A DNA stretch of 7,800 bases from Phycisphaerales bacterium (GCA_028288905.1 JAQGHJ010000908.1:1-7800); one strand, 5' to 3'. Positions 1-5,637 are shown, counted from the stretch's first letter. Notes: a model not told the origin generated them from the sequence alone. Translations and numbers: made by a program.

Positions 1-1240
1 TGGTCCGGGCTGCCGGGGCGGGCGCCGGCCGGGCGGGCGCAGGAGCCGGGCGTGGGGTGACCGTCGCCGCGGCGGTGGCCGGGCGGATCGCGGCCGCCAG
101 CCCGTCCCGCAGTTCGACCGCCCGGGCGTACTGCTCGCCGGCGGCGTCGGCCAGCTTCTGGAGCCGGGCGACGGCGGCGTCGAGCTTCTCCAGTTGCCCC
201 GGCTTGAGCACCGGGACCTCGACCCGCTCGACCTTCGCCGGGGGCGGGGCGGCCGGCTTCGCGGCGGCGACCTTTTCCAACTCTGCGATCCGCCGCTTGA
301 GGGCGGCCGGGTCGTTCGCCTTCGCCTGCTCGGCCGTCGCCTCCATCTCCGTCGTCAGCTTGTCCAGGTCGACGGCGGCGGCCGCCTTCGGCTGGCGGAC
401 CGCCTCCCCCGGGTCCGGGGTCCGGCTGCTGTCGAACGTCGCCTTGGGCCGGAACCGCACCCGCCGGAACAGCTTGAGGAAGTGCGGCGACCACACCCAG
501 CACTCGCCCGTGTCGAGCGTGGCCAGGCTGTCCATGAACGCCCGGACCTCGTCCCTGCTGGCGTGCTGCTCGACCCAGTCGCGGACGGCCGCCGCCGCCC
601 GCGGGCCCTGGATCCGGTGGCACAGGAACACGTCCGCCTCGTCCCGGCAGACGGTCGCGATCGACTGCGGCCGCTGGGTGATCATCGTCATGCTCAGCCC
701 GCGGCTCCGGGCCTTCGTGACGATCGTCTTCGTCGCCCCGAGCATCACCTGCTGGCCGGGCTGCGGCTGGTTCGGGGCGAACAGGTCCGCCTCGTCCATC
801 ACCAGGTGCAGGGCCGCCTTGTCCGCCGCCTTCAGCCGGAACAGCCGCTTGAGGAACGCGGTCACGAACCGGTCCTGCTCGGCGTCCGAGTCGAACCCGC
901 TCATGTCCAGGATCACGCTCTGCCCGGACCGGACGAGGTAGTCGGCGACGATGTCCCCGGCCGTCGGCAGCAGCGGGCGGTCCCCGTGCTCCCCGCCGAG
1001 GATGACGACCGGCAGCCCGCCGGCCCCGCCGCCGGCGTCGTGGCGGAGGCCCCACCACACGCCGAGCGGGTCCAGGACGCAGGCGTGGACGCCGGCGGCG
1101 AGCATCTCCTCGACCATCACGCCGGCGTTGTGCGTCTTGCCGCTGCCCTTCGTGCCCGCCACGAAGACGGTCCGGGCGGCGATCGCCCGCGGGACGGTCA
1201 GGTCCTTCGCCAGCCTCAGGTCATTGGTCGTCGGCTTCAT
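1..1240 (-). CDS. HerA/FtsK-like P-loop ATPase, C-terminus cut by window edge
   Basis: A nucleotide-driven DNA translocase or pump of the HerA/FtsK group (DUF87-like) is the best reading. Translated from the ATG at 1240, 413 residues are visible and the frame is still open at base 1. Walker A is GTKGSGKT (residues 29-36). It is followed by the family-like segment VLDPLGVWWGLR (55-66). Walker B is HLVMDEAD (145-152), and RSRGLSMTMITQRP (178-191) matches the arginine-finger/sensor region ending in the typical TQRP. After about residue 290 the protein becomes Lys/Glu/Ala-rich and probably coiled-coil, then an Ala/Pro-rich tail reaches the edge. The start is supported by GGAAGG about 9 bases upstream. 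It overlaps the end of the small upstream gene, so the two are probably co-translated. HerA-like ATPases serve in DNA end-processing, in conjugation and in phage-defence complexes. No nuclease partner is visible here, so the exact role is open. Confidence 0.88.
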   Translation of the reverse strand, partial: MKPTTNDLRLAKDLTVPRAIAARTVFVAGTKGSGKTHNAGVMVEEMLAAGVHACVLDPLGVWWGLRHDAGGGAGGLPVVILGGEHGDRPLLPTAGDIVADYLVRSGQSVILDMSGFDSDAEQDRFVTAFLKRLFRLKAADKAALHLVMDEADLFAPNQPQPGQQVMLGATKTIVTKARSRGLSMTMITQRPQSIATVCRDEADVFLCHRIQGPRAAAAVRDWVEQHASRDEVRAFMDSLATLDTGECWVWSPHFLKLFRRVRFRPKATFDSSRTPDPGEAVRQPKAAAAVDLDKLTTEMEATAEQAKANDPAALKRRIAELEKVAAAKPAAPPPAKVERVEVPVLKPGQLEKLDAAVARLQKLADAAGEQYARAVELRDGLAAAIRPATAAATVTPRPAPAPARPAPAPAART

Positions 1241-1511
1241 CGTCCTGCCCTTCCGGTGTGCCCCTCCGGAGGTTCTCCGGCTTGAGGCGGTCGCCGAGCA
1301 CCCGCTCGGACTCGTCGCAGCTCACGTACGGGCCCGTCTCCTCCAGCACGCGGCAGCACAGCACGTTCCCCTCCTGCAGGCAGTCGTGGGCCCCGGCGAG
1401 GTTCAGCCGGATCCGGCCGTCCATGGCCATCGCCATCGCGACGGCCGAGCCTTGGAACTTCGCCCCGGAATCGCTCCAGGGCCGCTCGCAGCAGGCGGAT
1501 GGTCTGAGCAT
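1221..1511 (-). CDS. Small Cys-containing hypothetical protein, reading frame uncertain
   Basis: I do not recognise the family. The frame ending in the stop at 1221-1223 has strong G/C third positions from about 1470 onward, so the body of the protein lies there. It includes the segment DGRIRLNLAGAHDCLQEGN and four cysteines in C, CC and C groups. The ATG at 1511 has no well-placed ribosome site. A GTG at 1518 in a different frame has AAGGAGG eight bases upstream and begins VTDAQTIRLLRAALERF, a convincing amphipathic N-terminus. That frame then turns into Arg/Pro/Gly-rich shadow sequence and stops at 1237 with an ATGA overlap of the ATPase start. Dropping one G from the GGGG at 1463-1466 joins the GTG start to the body as ...ALERFRAKFQGSAV. 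The intact gene may therefore span 1221-1518, with a frameshift or sequencing error. It is first in a two-gene unit with the ATPase. Confidence 0.5.
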   Translation of the reverse strand: MLRPSACCERPWSDSGAKFQGSAVAMAMAMDGRIRLNLAGAHDCLQEGNVLCCRVLEETGPYVSCDESERVLGDRLKPENLRRGTPEGQDDEADDQ

Positions 1512-1518
1512 CTGTCAC

Positions 1519-1599
1519 GTCCTTGTCCTCCTTCGTTCCGGCGGGAGGGTGATTTAAGATCTCCGCTCGTTTTCGACCACGCGCCAAGAAGGGGATCTC
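1519..1599. promoter_or_regulatory. Divergent spacer between the ATPase unit and the Sel1 gene
   Basis: This 81-bp gene-free spacer separates two outward-pointing genes and must carry both 5' regions if each is transcribed from here. Its centre (about 1551-1575) is less GC-rich than its surroundings and contains GATTTAAGATC, which could supply a -10-like element on either strand. I cannot fit a convincing -35/-10 pair. Ribosome sites are visible at both ends: AAGGAGG facing left, and AAGAAGGGG at 1586-1594 facing right. Confidence 0.3.
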
Positions 1600-2652
1600 A
1601 TGACCGTCGCTCGCACCGCACCCGCCCTGCTTCTGACCGGGCTCCTCGCCGTCGCCGCGGGGGCGGCCCCCGCTCCCCGGCCGGTCGCCAGGGCGGCCAG
1701 CAAGCCGACCACCAAAGCCGCCGAGGACCGCGTGGCCTCCAACGACGAGCTCAAGGCCCGGGCGGGCCGCGGGGACGTCGTCGCGATGCTGGGCCTCGCC
1801 GGCCGGTACTTCCTCGGCACCGAGGGGGTGCAGAAGGACGACGCGTCGGCGCTCGCGTGGTACCGGCGGGCGGCCGAGGCCGGGAACGGCCGGGGCCTGG
1901 GGATGGTGGGCTACATGACCTTGAACGGCCGGGGGACGAAGGCCGACACGGCCGCGGCCGTCCCCTGGCTGCGGAAGGCGGCGGCCGCCGGGGACGCGTA
2001 CGGGTCGTTCACCCTCGGGGCGATGTACGCGGCCGGCGAGGGCGTGCCCCAAGACCACCGGCAGGCGGCCGAGCTGTTCCGCAAGGCGGCCGACGGGGGC
2101 GACCCGAACGCGATGAACAACCTGGGGACGTACTACGAGCAGGGTGTCGGGGTGCCGAAGGACATGGCCAAGGCCGTCGCCCTGTTCCAACGCGGGGTCG
2201 CCGCCGGCAGCCCCGACGCGATGAACAACCTGGCGTGCCTGTACCTCGACGGGGACGGCGTCGAGCAGAACGAGGCCGAGGCGGTGCGGCTGTTCCGCCG
2301 CGGCGCGGCCGCCGGCGAGCCGCGGGCCAAGGGCAACCTCGCCATGCTGAGCGAGGAGGGCCGCGGCGTCCCGAAGGACGCGGCCGGGGCGTACCGCCTG
2401 TACCGGTCGGCCGCGGAGGACGGCCTCGCGTCGGGCATGCGGAACGTCGGCCGGATGCTCCACGAGGGCACCGGCGTGCCGCGGAACGACGCGGAGGCGG
2501 CGCGGTGGCTCCGGAAGGCGGCCGACGCGGGGGACCCGAAGGGGATGCGGCTCCTGGCCGACCTGTACGCCAAGGGGCAGGGCGTGCCGCCGAACCCGGG
2601 GGAGGCCAAGCGGTGGCGGGACAAGGCCGCGACGCTGTCGCCGGAGGATTGA
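1600..2652 (+). CDS. Exported Sel1-repeat (SLR) protein
   Basis: A 350-residue solenoid protein made of Sel1-like repeats, a TPR-related helix pair fold that scaffolds protein-protein contacts. Residues 1 to about 25 look like a signal peptide: Met-Thr-Val-Ala-Arg, a hydrophobic core LLLTGLLAVAAG, then small residues, with likely cleavage near Ala-Ala-Pro. Eight consecutive repeats of 36-37 residues run from 58 to 346, each beginning with G and carrying a G-x-G-V-x-x-D/N signature, for example GDPNAMNNLGTYYEQGVGVP. The start has a purine-rich AAGAAGGGG just upstream. It is the only plus-strand gene in the window: convergent with the PolX-like gene (35 bp apart) and divergent from the ATPase unit. 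It has no obvious link to DNA metabolism and may be cargo or a host gene. Sel1 proteins act as adaptors in signalling and envelope processes, but the partner cannot be inferred. Confidence 0.93.
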   Translation: MTVARTAPALLLTGLLAVAAGAAPAPRPVARAASKPTTKAAEDRVASNDELKARAGRGDVVAMLGLAGRYFLGTEGVQKDDASALAWYRRAAEAGNGRGLGMVGYMTLNGRGTKADTAAAVPWLRKAAAAGDAYGSFTLGAMYAAGEGVPQDHRQAAELFRKAADGGDPNAMNNLGTYYEQGVGVPKDMAKAVALFQRGVAAGSPDAMNNLACLYLDGDGVEQNEAEAVRLFRRGAAAGEPRAKGNLAMLSEEGRGVPKDAAGAYRLYRSAAEDGLASGMRNVGRMLHEGTGVPRNDAEAARWLRKAADAGDPKGMRLLADLYAKGQGVPPNPGEAKRWRDKAATLSPED

Positions 2653-2687
2653 CGGCCCTGGTCGGCGGGGGCGCGGTTGGCGGTCGT

Positions 2688-3404
2688 TCATGCCCGCCCC
2701 TGTGGCTCCCGCCACGGCTCGCCTGCCAGGCGGAAGTAGGTCTGTTCGTCCGGCACCGGCACCCGGGCCATCCCCAGCCGCTCGCCCCGCCCGCACGCCG
2801 GGCACACGACCGGCTCGTCGTGCCCGGTCCGCCACTTCGCCCCGCTGCCCGTCGTCCCCGCCGGCAGCCGGGTCAGCTCCTCGAACGTGCCGCTCCACCG
2901 CCCGCACCCGCACCGGGCGATCCGCTTGTCCCACACGTACCCGTCGGCGTTCACGTACCCGTGCCGCTGCAGGCCGAGCACGAGCCGCTTGCTGAACTCC
3001 CCGGGCCCGGTCCGGATGGCCAACACGCTGCCCCAGTTCTCCGCGTCGTCCGACCACAGCTCGTGCGTGAACCCGCGGAACGTGACCGCCCGGTGCCGCT
3101 CGCCCCAGCAGAACGACCGGCCGTTCCACGCCTTGGCGACCGTTCCGGCGGCGACGAGGCCGTCGAGGTGGTGCCAGAGCAGGTTGGCCGGCTCGGTCGC
3201 GCCGAACAGCCCGTCGCCGGCCAGCTCCCCGACGGCCGGGACCACGACGTGGTCGACGTCCCCGACCTCCGGGCACCGCCGGCGGACCGACCCGGCGGCC
3301 GACCACTGCGACCACGTGGACCGGGGGAACAGCCGGTAGAAGTCGCCGGCGTCCCGCTTGGCGGTCGCCCAGTCGCGTTTGCCGGTCAACGTCGCGTTGC
3401 TCAT
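2688..3404 (-). CDS. DNA polymerase X-like nucleotidyltransferase with zinc-ribbon-like insert
   Basis: A 238-residue protein resembling the palm and thumb of family X polymerases (pol beta type), in the short form found in phages and mobile elements without the N-terminal lyase domain. AGSVRRRCPEVGDVDHVVVP (37-56) matches the GSxRRG...GDxD catalytic motif, with metal-binding Asp49 and Asp51. FTHELW (112-117) sits where the third catalytic Asp usually lies, so Glu115 may replace it. NWGSVLAIRTGPGEF (123-137) corresponds to the conserved GVLxFTGS region. The C-terminus DEQTYFRLAGEPWREP (219-234) matches the thumb ending of pol beta, which has FDYIQWKYREP. Between these lies an extra segment with CGC (165-167) and CPAC (201-204), a four-Cys zinc-ribbon-like insert. 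The ATG at 3404 overlaps the stop of the preceding gene as ATGA, so the two are coupled. The likely role is nucleotide transfer in repair or end-processing; I infer this from similarity in memory. Confidence 0.72.
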   Translation of the reverse strand: MSNATLTGKRDWATAKRDAGDFYRLFPRSTWSQWSAAGSVRRRCPEVGDVDHVVVPAVGELAGDGLFGATEPANLLWHHLDGLVAAGTVAKAWNGRSFCWGERHRAVTFRGFTHELWSDDAENWGSVLAIRTGPGEFSKRLVLGLQRHGYVNADGYVWDKRIARCGCGRWSGTFEELTRLPAGTTGSGAKWRTGHDEPVVCPACGRGERLGMARVPVPDEQTYFRLAGEPWREPQGRA

Positions 3405-3607
3405 CCCAGCTGCCCGCCTTCGTTGCTCGCCGCCGCCCGGAACGCCTCCGCCGCCGCCCGCACGTCCGGCGGCAGCGCGGCCGGGTCGGCCCGCAGGGCC
3501 GCCAGCATCAGGGTCGTCCCGAGCTTGGCCCACTTGCGGTCGCGGGCCTCGACGCGGGCCACGTGGGCCGTCAGGTCGGTCTGGGGTTCGGTGTCGATGG
3601 GTGTCAT
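3401..3607 (-). CDS. Small helical hypothetical protein (68 aa)
   Basis: An unrecognised 68-residue protein. After an acidic/Thr N-terminus (MTPIDTEPQTD) it is rich in Ala, Arg, Leu and Glu and should be almost entirely alpha-helical, in two or three helices broken at DPAALPPDV (41-49). No cysteines, signal peptide or membrane segment are seen. The start codon overlaps the stop of the ASCH gene as ATGA. A GAGG lies seven bases upstream. Its own stop overlaps the PolX-like start in the same way, so the three genes are a tightly coupled set. The spacing suggests a small accessory subunit of one of its neighbours, but that is inference. Confidence 0.75.
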   Translation of the reverse strand: MTPIDTEPQTDLTAHVARVEARDRKWAKLGTTLMLAALRADPAALPPDVRAAAEAFRAAASNEGGQLG

Positions 3608-4125
3608 TGGGTCGCCTCGGTGGACGGGGCCGCCCCCGGCATCCGCCGCCGGGTCACCCCGGCGTACCACGCCGCCCGCACCGCCCGCTCGACGTCCGCC
3701 GGCACGGTCCACAGCCCCTGCTTGCCGGCGCAGTCGACCGGCTGGGGCGGCGTCCACACCGGCTCGTACACGTGGCACCACGGCCCCTCGGCGTGCGCGT
3801 GGTCGTGCATCCAGGCGTAGCCCGGCCCGAGGGCGTCGATCGACCGCCGGCGGTCCGGGCCCGGCTCGACGGCCACGCACGCGACCATCCGGACGACCGT
3901 GACGATCGCCCCGAAGGCGAGCGCGTTCGGGTCGACGCCGTGGTCGACGGCGATGTCTTCGCACGGCTCGCCGCCGTACCTCCGGGCCTTGCCGGCGTGG
4001 ACGGCCAGCGGGCCGCGGTAGCTCGTCGGCCAGCGGCGGTTCTCGCACCGCTTGTGCCGCGGGTCCGCCGCCGGCAGGGCGACGAGGGCGGCGAAGGGTT
4101 GAATGATGGTGATGGCGCGGAGCAT
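3604..4125 (-). CDS. ASCH (PUA-like) domain protein
   Basis: A 173-residue protein whose N-terminal half matches the ASCH fold. ITIIQPFAALVAL (5-17) corresponds to the family's opening IxQPWA strand. CENRRWPTSYRGPLAVHAGK (27-46) corresponds to the E-x-R-x-W...YRG-x-L-x-IHA core. FGAIVTVVRMVAC (about 70-82) gives the next strand. The C-terminal half is Trp/His/Pro-rich (WMHDHAHAEGPWCHVYEPVW) and reaches the end with no further domain I recognise. ASCH belongs to the PUA/EVE-like group that contacts RNA or modified nucleotides; some members are reported to act on RNA or modified nucleosides. The start at 4125 was chosen because the domain begins immediately there; its ribosome site is weak. It lies 14 bases after the methylase stop and overlaps the 68-aa gene by ATGA. 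Linkage to a DNA methylase hints at recognition of modified nucleic acid (inference). Confidence 0.8.
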   Translation of the reverse strand: MLRAITIIQPFAALVALPAADPRHKRCENRRWPTSYRGPLAVHAGKARRYGGEPCEDIAVDHGVDPNALAFGAIVTVVRMVACVAVEPGPDRRRSIDALGPGYAWMHDHAHAEGPWCHVYEPVWTPPQPVDCAGKQGLWTVPADVERAVRAAWYAGVTRRRMPGAAPSTEATQ

Positions 4126-4139
4126 GGTGGATCCGGTAG

Positions 4140-5027
4140 TCAGGCGGCCGCCGCCAGGGACGGGCCGTTGATCAGCAGCACCTCGGGGGCGGCGGCGTTC
4201 GTCTGCTTGCGGCCGCCTGCCAGGTGCCGCCACGTCCAACGGTCAGGCGGGTACAGCTCGCGGACTAAGGGGTGGTCGCTGTAGAACCGGCACACGACGC
4301 GGGTGGCGGTGAACCCGGCCAGCCGGGCGGCCAGCCGCCGGTGCATCGCCTCGGTGAACTTGTGCTTGTATTCGTGCCCGGCCGACGGGAACGGGGGGTC
4401 GCAGTACAGCCCGTGCCCGGCGGCGTCTTTGACGGCCGCGAGGAACTCGAAGCAGTCGAGCTGGGTGAAGTTCGCCCGCCGCAGCAGCGCGTGCCACGCG
4501 GCGGCCGACGCGGTCGCGCTGCGGTACCGGACGGCCGAGTCCCCGCCCCCGGCGTTCCAGCGGACCGACAGGTTCCCCCTGAACTCGCCGTCGGTCCCGG
4601 CGCTGCTGCTGCGGCCCATCCAGCACGCGACCCAGTAGTCGACCGCCCACGCCAGGTCGGGCGCCCCGGCCGCGGCGGCCGCCGGCAGGCCGAACAGCCC
4701 GCCGGCCGCTGTCGCCTCCCGGTCCAGGCACCGCCGCTGGGCGTCGGCCAGCTCGGCCGGGTGGAACAGCTTCCCCTCGGTCGCCGACTGGAACGCCGGG
4801 AACAGGTCCGGCGACGCGATCACCCGCCCGAGGTTGATCAGGTGCGAGTGCAGGTCGTTCAGCACGAGCGTCCGGGCGCCGATGTGCGGGACCTCGCTCA
4901 TCCCGCCGGCGAACGCGACGCCGACCCAGCCGAGCCCGGCCAGCTCCGCCCCGGCCTCGCGGGCGAGGGAGCGGTTCGACCCGAACCAGGGCGTCAGCGT
5001 GGTGGTGGTCAGTGTCGCGGTGCTCAT
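4140..5027 (-). CDS. D12-class N6-adenine DNA methyltransferase
   Basis: A 295-residue enzyme of the Dam/D12 class, which transfers methyl from S-adenosylmethionine to adenine N6 in DNA. TPWFGSNRSL (12-21) is the N-terminal PWFGxK-like motif. VGVAFAGGMSEVPHI (35-49) is the FxGG SAM-binding loop. LVLNDLHSHLINLGRVI (54-70) is the usual ND...N segment. CDPPF (209-213) is the catalytic DPPY motif with Phe for Tyr. EVLLIN near the C-terminus matches the usual closing motif. The central part probably holds the target-recognition region. The ATG at 5027 is preceded by CCGAGGCGAACGA, giving GAGG seven bases upstream. However, the same frame is open upstream to 5312 through another ORF, so a longer fused product is possible. 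No restriction enzyme is seen beside it, so it looks like an orphan methylase of a mobile element. Confidence 0.87.
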   Translation of the reverse strand: MSTATLTTTTLTPWFGSNRSLAREAGAELAGLGWVGVAFAGGMSEVPHIGARTLVLNDLHSHLINLGRVIASPDLFPAFQSATEGKLFHPAELADAQRRCLDREATAAGGLFGLPAAAAAGAPDLAWAVDYWVACWMGRSSSAGTDGEFRGNLSVRWNAGGGDSAVRYRSATASAAAWHALLRRANFTQLDCFEFLAAVKDAAGHGLYCDPPFPSAGHEYKHKFTEAMHRRLAARLAGFTATRVVCRFYSDHPLVRELYPPDRWTWRHLAGGRKQTNAAAPEVLLINGPSLAAAA

Positions 5028-5312
5028 TCGTTCGCCTCGGCACAAGGGGGGGATCACGAACGCCTTGCTCGCCGGCCAGAACCCCCGCCCGAACGGGTTC
5101 GCCAGCGGGAACAGCAGCGGGGCGGCCGCCATCCGCTCGGCCACCCGGGCCGCCGGGACGACCGGCCGGCACACGTGCCCCCGGCGGCCGGCCGGGTACA
5201 GCAGCACGACGTTCGTCCGCCGCAGTTCGGCCACCTGGGCGTACCCGGTCGGGCTGGGCGGCCAGTACACGGCCTGGCCGAGCGCGAGGGTGACGGTCGT
5301 CGCCGGATCCAC
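5028..5312 (-). CDS. Small basic ORF in frame with the methylase; separate gene or N-terminal extension
   Basis: Starting at the GTG at 5312, with GGGAGGAG five bases upstream, this frame encodes 95 residues and runs without a stop into the methylase ATG. The N-terminal half looks like a small beta-barrel: VTLALGQAVYWPPSPTGYAQ, then VAELRRTNVVLLYPAGRRGH, followed by VVPAARV. That is a pattern like SH3/KOW-type modules, though I cannot name a family. Third positions are G/C-rich in this frame, supporting coding. A run of seven C lies near the end (5046-5052). With six C the frame would instead end ...FVIPPCAEANE-stop, and that stop would overlap the methylase ATG as ATGA, as for other gene pairs here. 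I think a separate small gene with a one-base insertion is likelier than a true fusion, but both fit. It follows the 325-bp gap, so it is probably first in its transcript. Confidence 0.5.
5046..5052. other. Homopolymer run G7 (C7 on coding strand)
   Basis: Seven consecutive G on the plus strand, read as C7 in the leftward genes, lie 18 bases before the methylase ATG. As given, the upstream ORF reads through into the methylase. One base fewer would end it at the methylase start. It is a candidate slippage site or a sequencing artefact. Confidence 0.6.
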
Positions 5313-5333
5313 CCGCTCCTCCCGCCGTCCGGC

Positions 5334-5354
5334 GACCGCACTTTCGCTGCGGTC
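5334..5354 (-). promoter_or_regulatory. Leader hairpin upstream of the methylase-region genes
   Basis: GACCGCA (5334-5340) and TGCGGTC (5348-5354) form a perfect 7-bp inverted repeat with a 7-base loop, 21 bases upstream of the GTG at 5312. On the leftward transcript it would fold in the 5' leader just before the ribosome site. No T-run follows it in either direction, so it does not look like an intrinsic terminator. It may affect translation start; a chance occurrence in GC-rich DNA is possible. Confidence 0.35.
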
Positions 5355-5419
5355 CGACCCCATCCCGCTGTGTGGTGTCGGTCGCAAAAACAATCGATCG
5401 GCAGCACGAATCTGAATCG

Positions 5420-5427
5420 CGTCCCAC
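5420..5427 (+). repeat. CGTCCCAC repeat, isolated copy
   Basis: This copy of CGTCCCAC is part of an 11-base match, TCGCGTCCCAC (5417-5427), that recurs exactly at 5583-5593. A partial copy, CCCACTG, follows within ten bases. It marks the left side of the AT-rich core. Confidence 0.55.
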
Positions 5428-5524
5428 ATACCCCACTGAAACGGCACTTCCTACTTCTCTCTATTGATCATGTCAGGACTATGCTTTTATTCATCTCTCA
5501 ATGCTTGAAGTAAGTAGTATCTGA

Positions 5525-5532
5525 GTGGGACG
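5525..5532 (-). repeat. CGTCCCAC repeat, inverted copy
   Basis: GTGGGACG here is the reverse complement of CGTCCCAC. With the preceding A it reads CGTCCCACT on the minus strand, the same extended core as the cluster near 5600. It lies inside the AT-rich core. Confidence 0.55.
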
Positions 5533-5585
5533 TATGGGTGTAAGAAGCAAGATCCCTCCTATCCGATAGTTACGATTCGGTGTCG

Positions 5586-5634
5586 CGTCCCACTGGGCGT
5601 CCCACGTCCCACTGAGCGTCCGGCCGAGTGGGAC
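5586..5634. repeat. Cluster of four GTCCCAC repeats, iteron-like
   Basis: Three direct copies of CGTCCCAC begin at 5586, 5598 and 5605, and one inverted copy, GTGGGAC, lies at 5628-5634. Two adjacent 19-base units (5586-5604 and 5605-5623) match at 16 of 19 positions. The outer part, GTCCCACT (5606-5613) with AGTGGGAC (5627-5634), is a perfect 8-bp inverted repeat around a 13-base spacer. The cluster starts three bases beyond the helicase stop codon. By analogy with phage P4, whose alpha protein binds short iterons at its origin, these could be binding sites for the element's replication protein. Alternatively the inverted pair could act as a transcription terminator for the helicase gene, though no T-run follows it. 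Confidence 0.6.
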
Positions 5635-5637
5635 CCG

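Larger units (their letters stand above)
5313..5637. other. Gene-free, partly AT-rich region: candidate origin/control region
   Basis: This is the only gap above 300 bases in the window. The core, about 5380 to 5580, has far more A and T than anything else here (for example TATGCTTTTATTCATCTC) and no convincing coding frame. It lies directly downstream of the SF3 helicase gene and upstream of the methylase-region genes. It contains the CGTCCCAC repeats annotated separately and the leader hairpin. An AT-rich unwinding region flanked by short repeats beside a P4-type helicase gene is the layout expected of a replication origin. It must also hold a leftward promoter if the downstream genes are transcribed independently, but I found no clear -35/-10 pair. 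Confidence 0.5.

Noticed and set aside
2702..2715. GTGGC-TCCC-GCCAC hairpin near the convergent ends of the Sel1 and PolX-like genes
   Set aside because: Only a 5-bp stem, inside the PolX-like coding sequence, with no T-run. Such hairpins are common by chance in GC-rich DNA.
1237..3315. A 692-codon minus-strand open frame overlapping the Sel1 and PolX-like genes
   Set aside because: The product is Arg/Gly/Pro-rich with no motifs. Only its last 94 codons, from the GTG at 1518, have a good start, and even these lose coding character after about 20 residues.
951..3902. A 983-codon open frame on the plus strand
   Set aside because: It runs across several well-supported genes on both strands, is Arg/Pro/Gly-rich with no domain, and its third positions are not G/C-biased. 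It is a stop-poor shadow frame of high-GC DNA.
5441..5520. Leftward promoter elements such as CTGACA-17-TAGGAA in the AT-rich core
   Set aside because: The -10 match is poor and the host's promoter consensus is uncertain. I could not choose one candidate over others.
5490..5560. Possible 19-codon leader peptide on the minus strand: a TTG start after AGGAGGGATC
   Set aside because: The ribosome-site match is good, but the spacing is short, the start is TTG, the peptide has no attenuator-like residue run, and no alternative stem structures are evident.
5420..5634. CRISPR array made of the CGTCCCAC repeats
   Set aside because: The repeats are only 7-11 bases, irregularly spaced and in both orientations, with no unit of typical CRISPR length.
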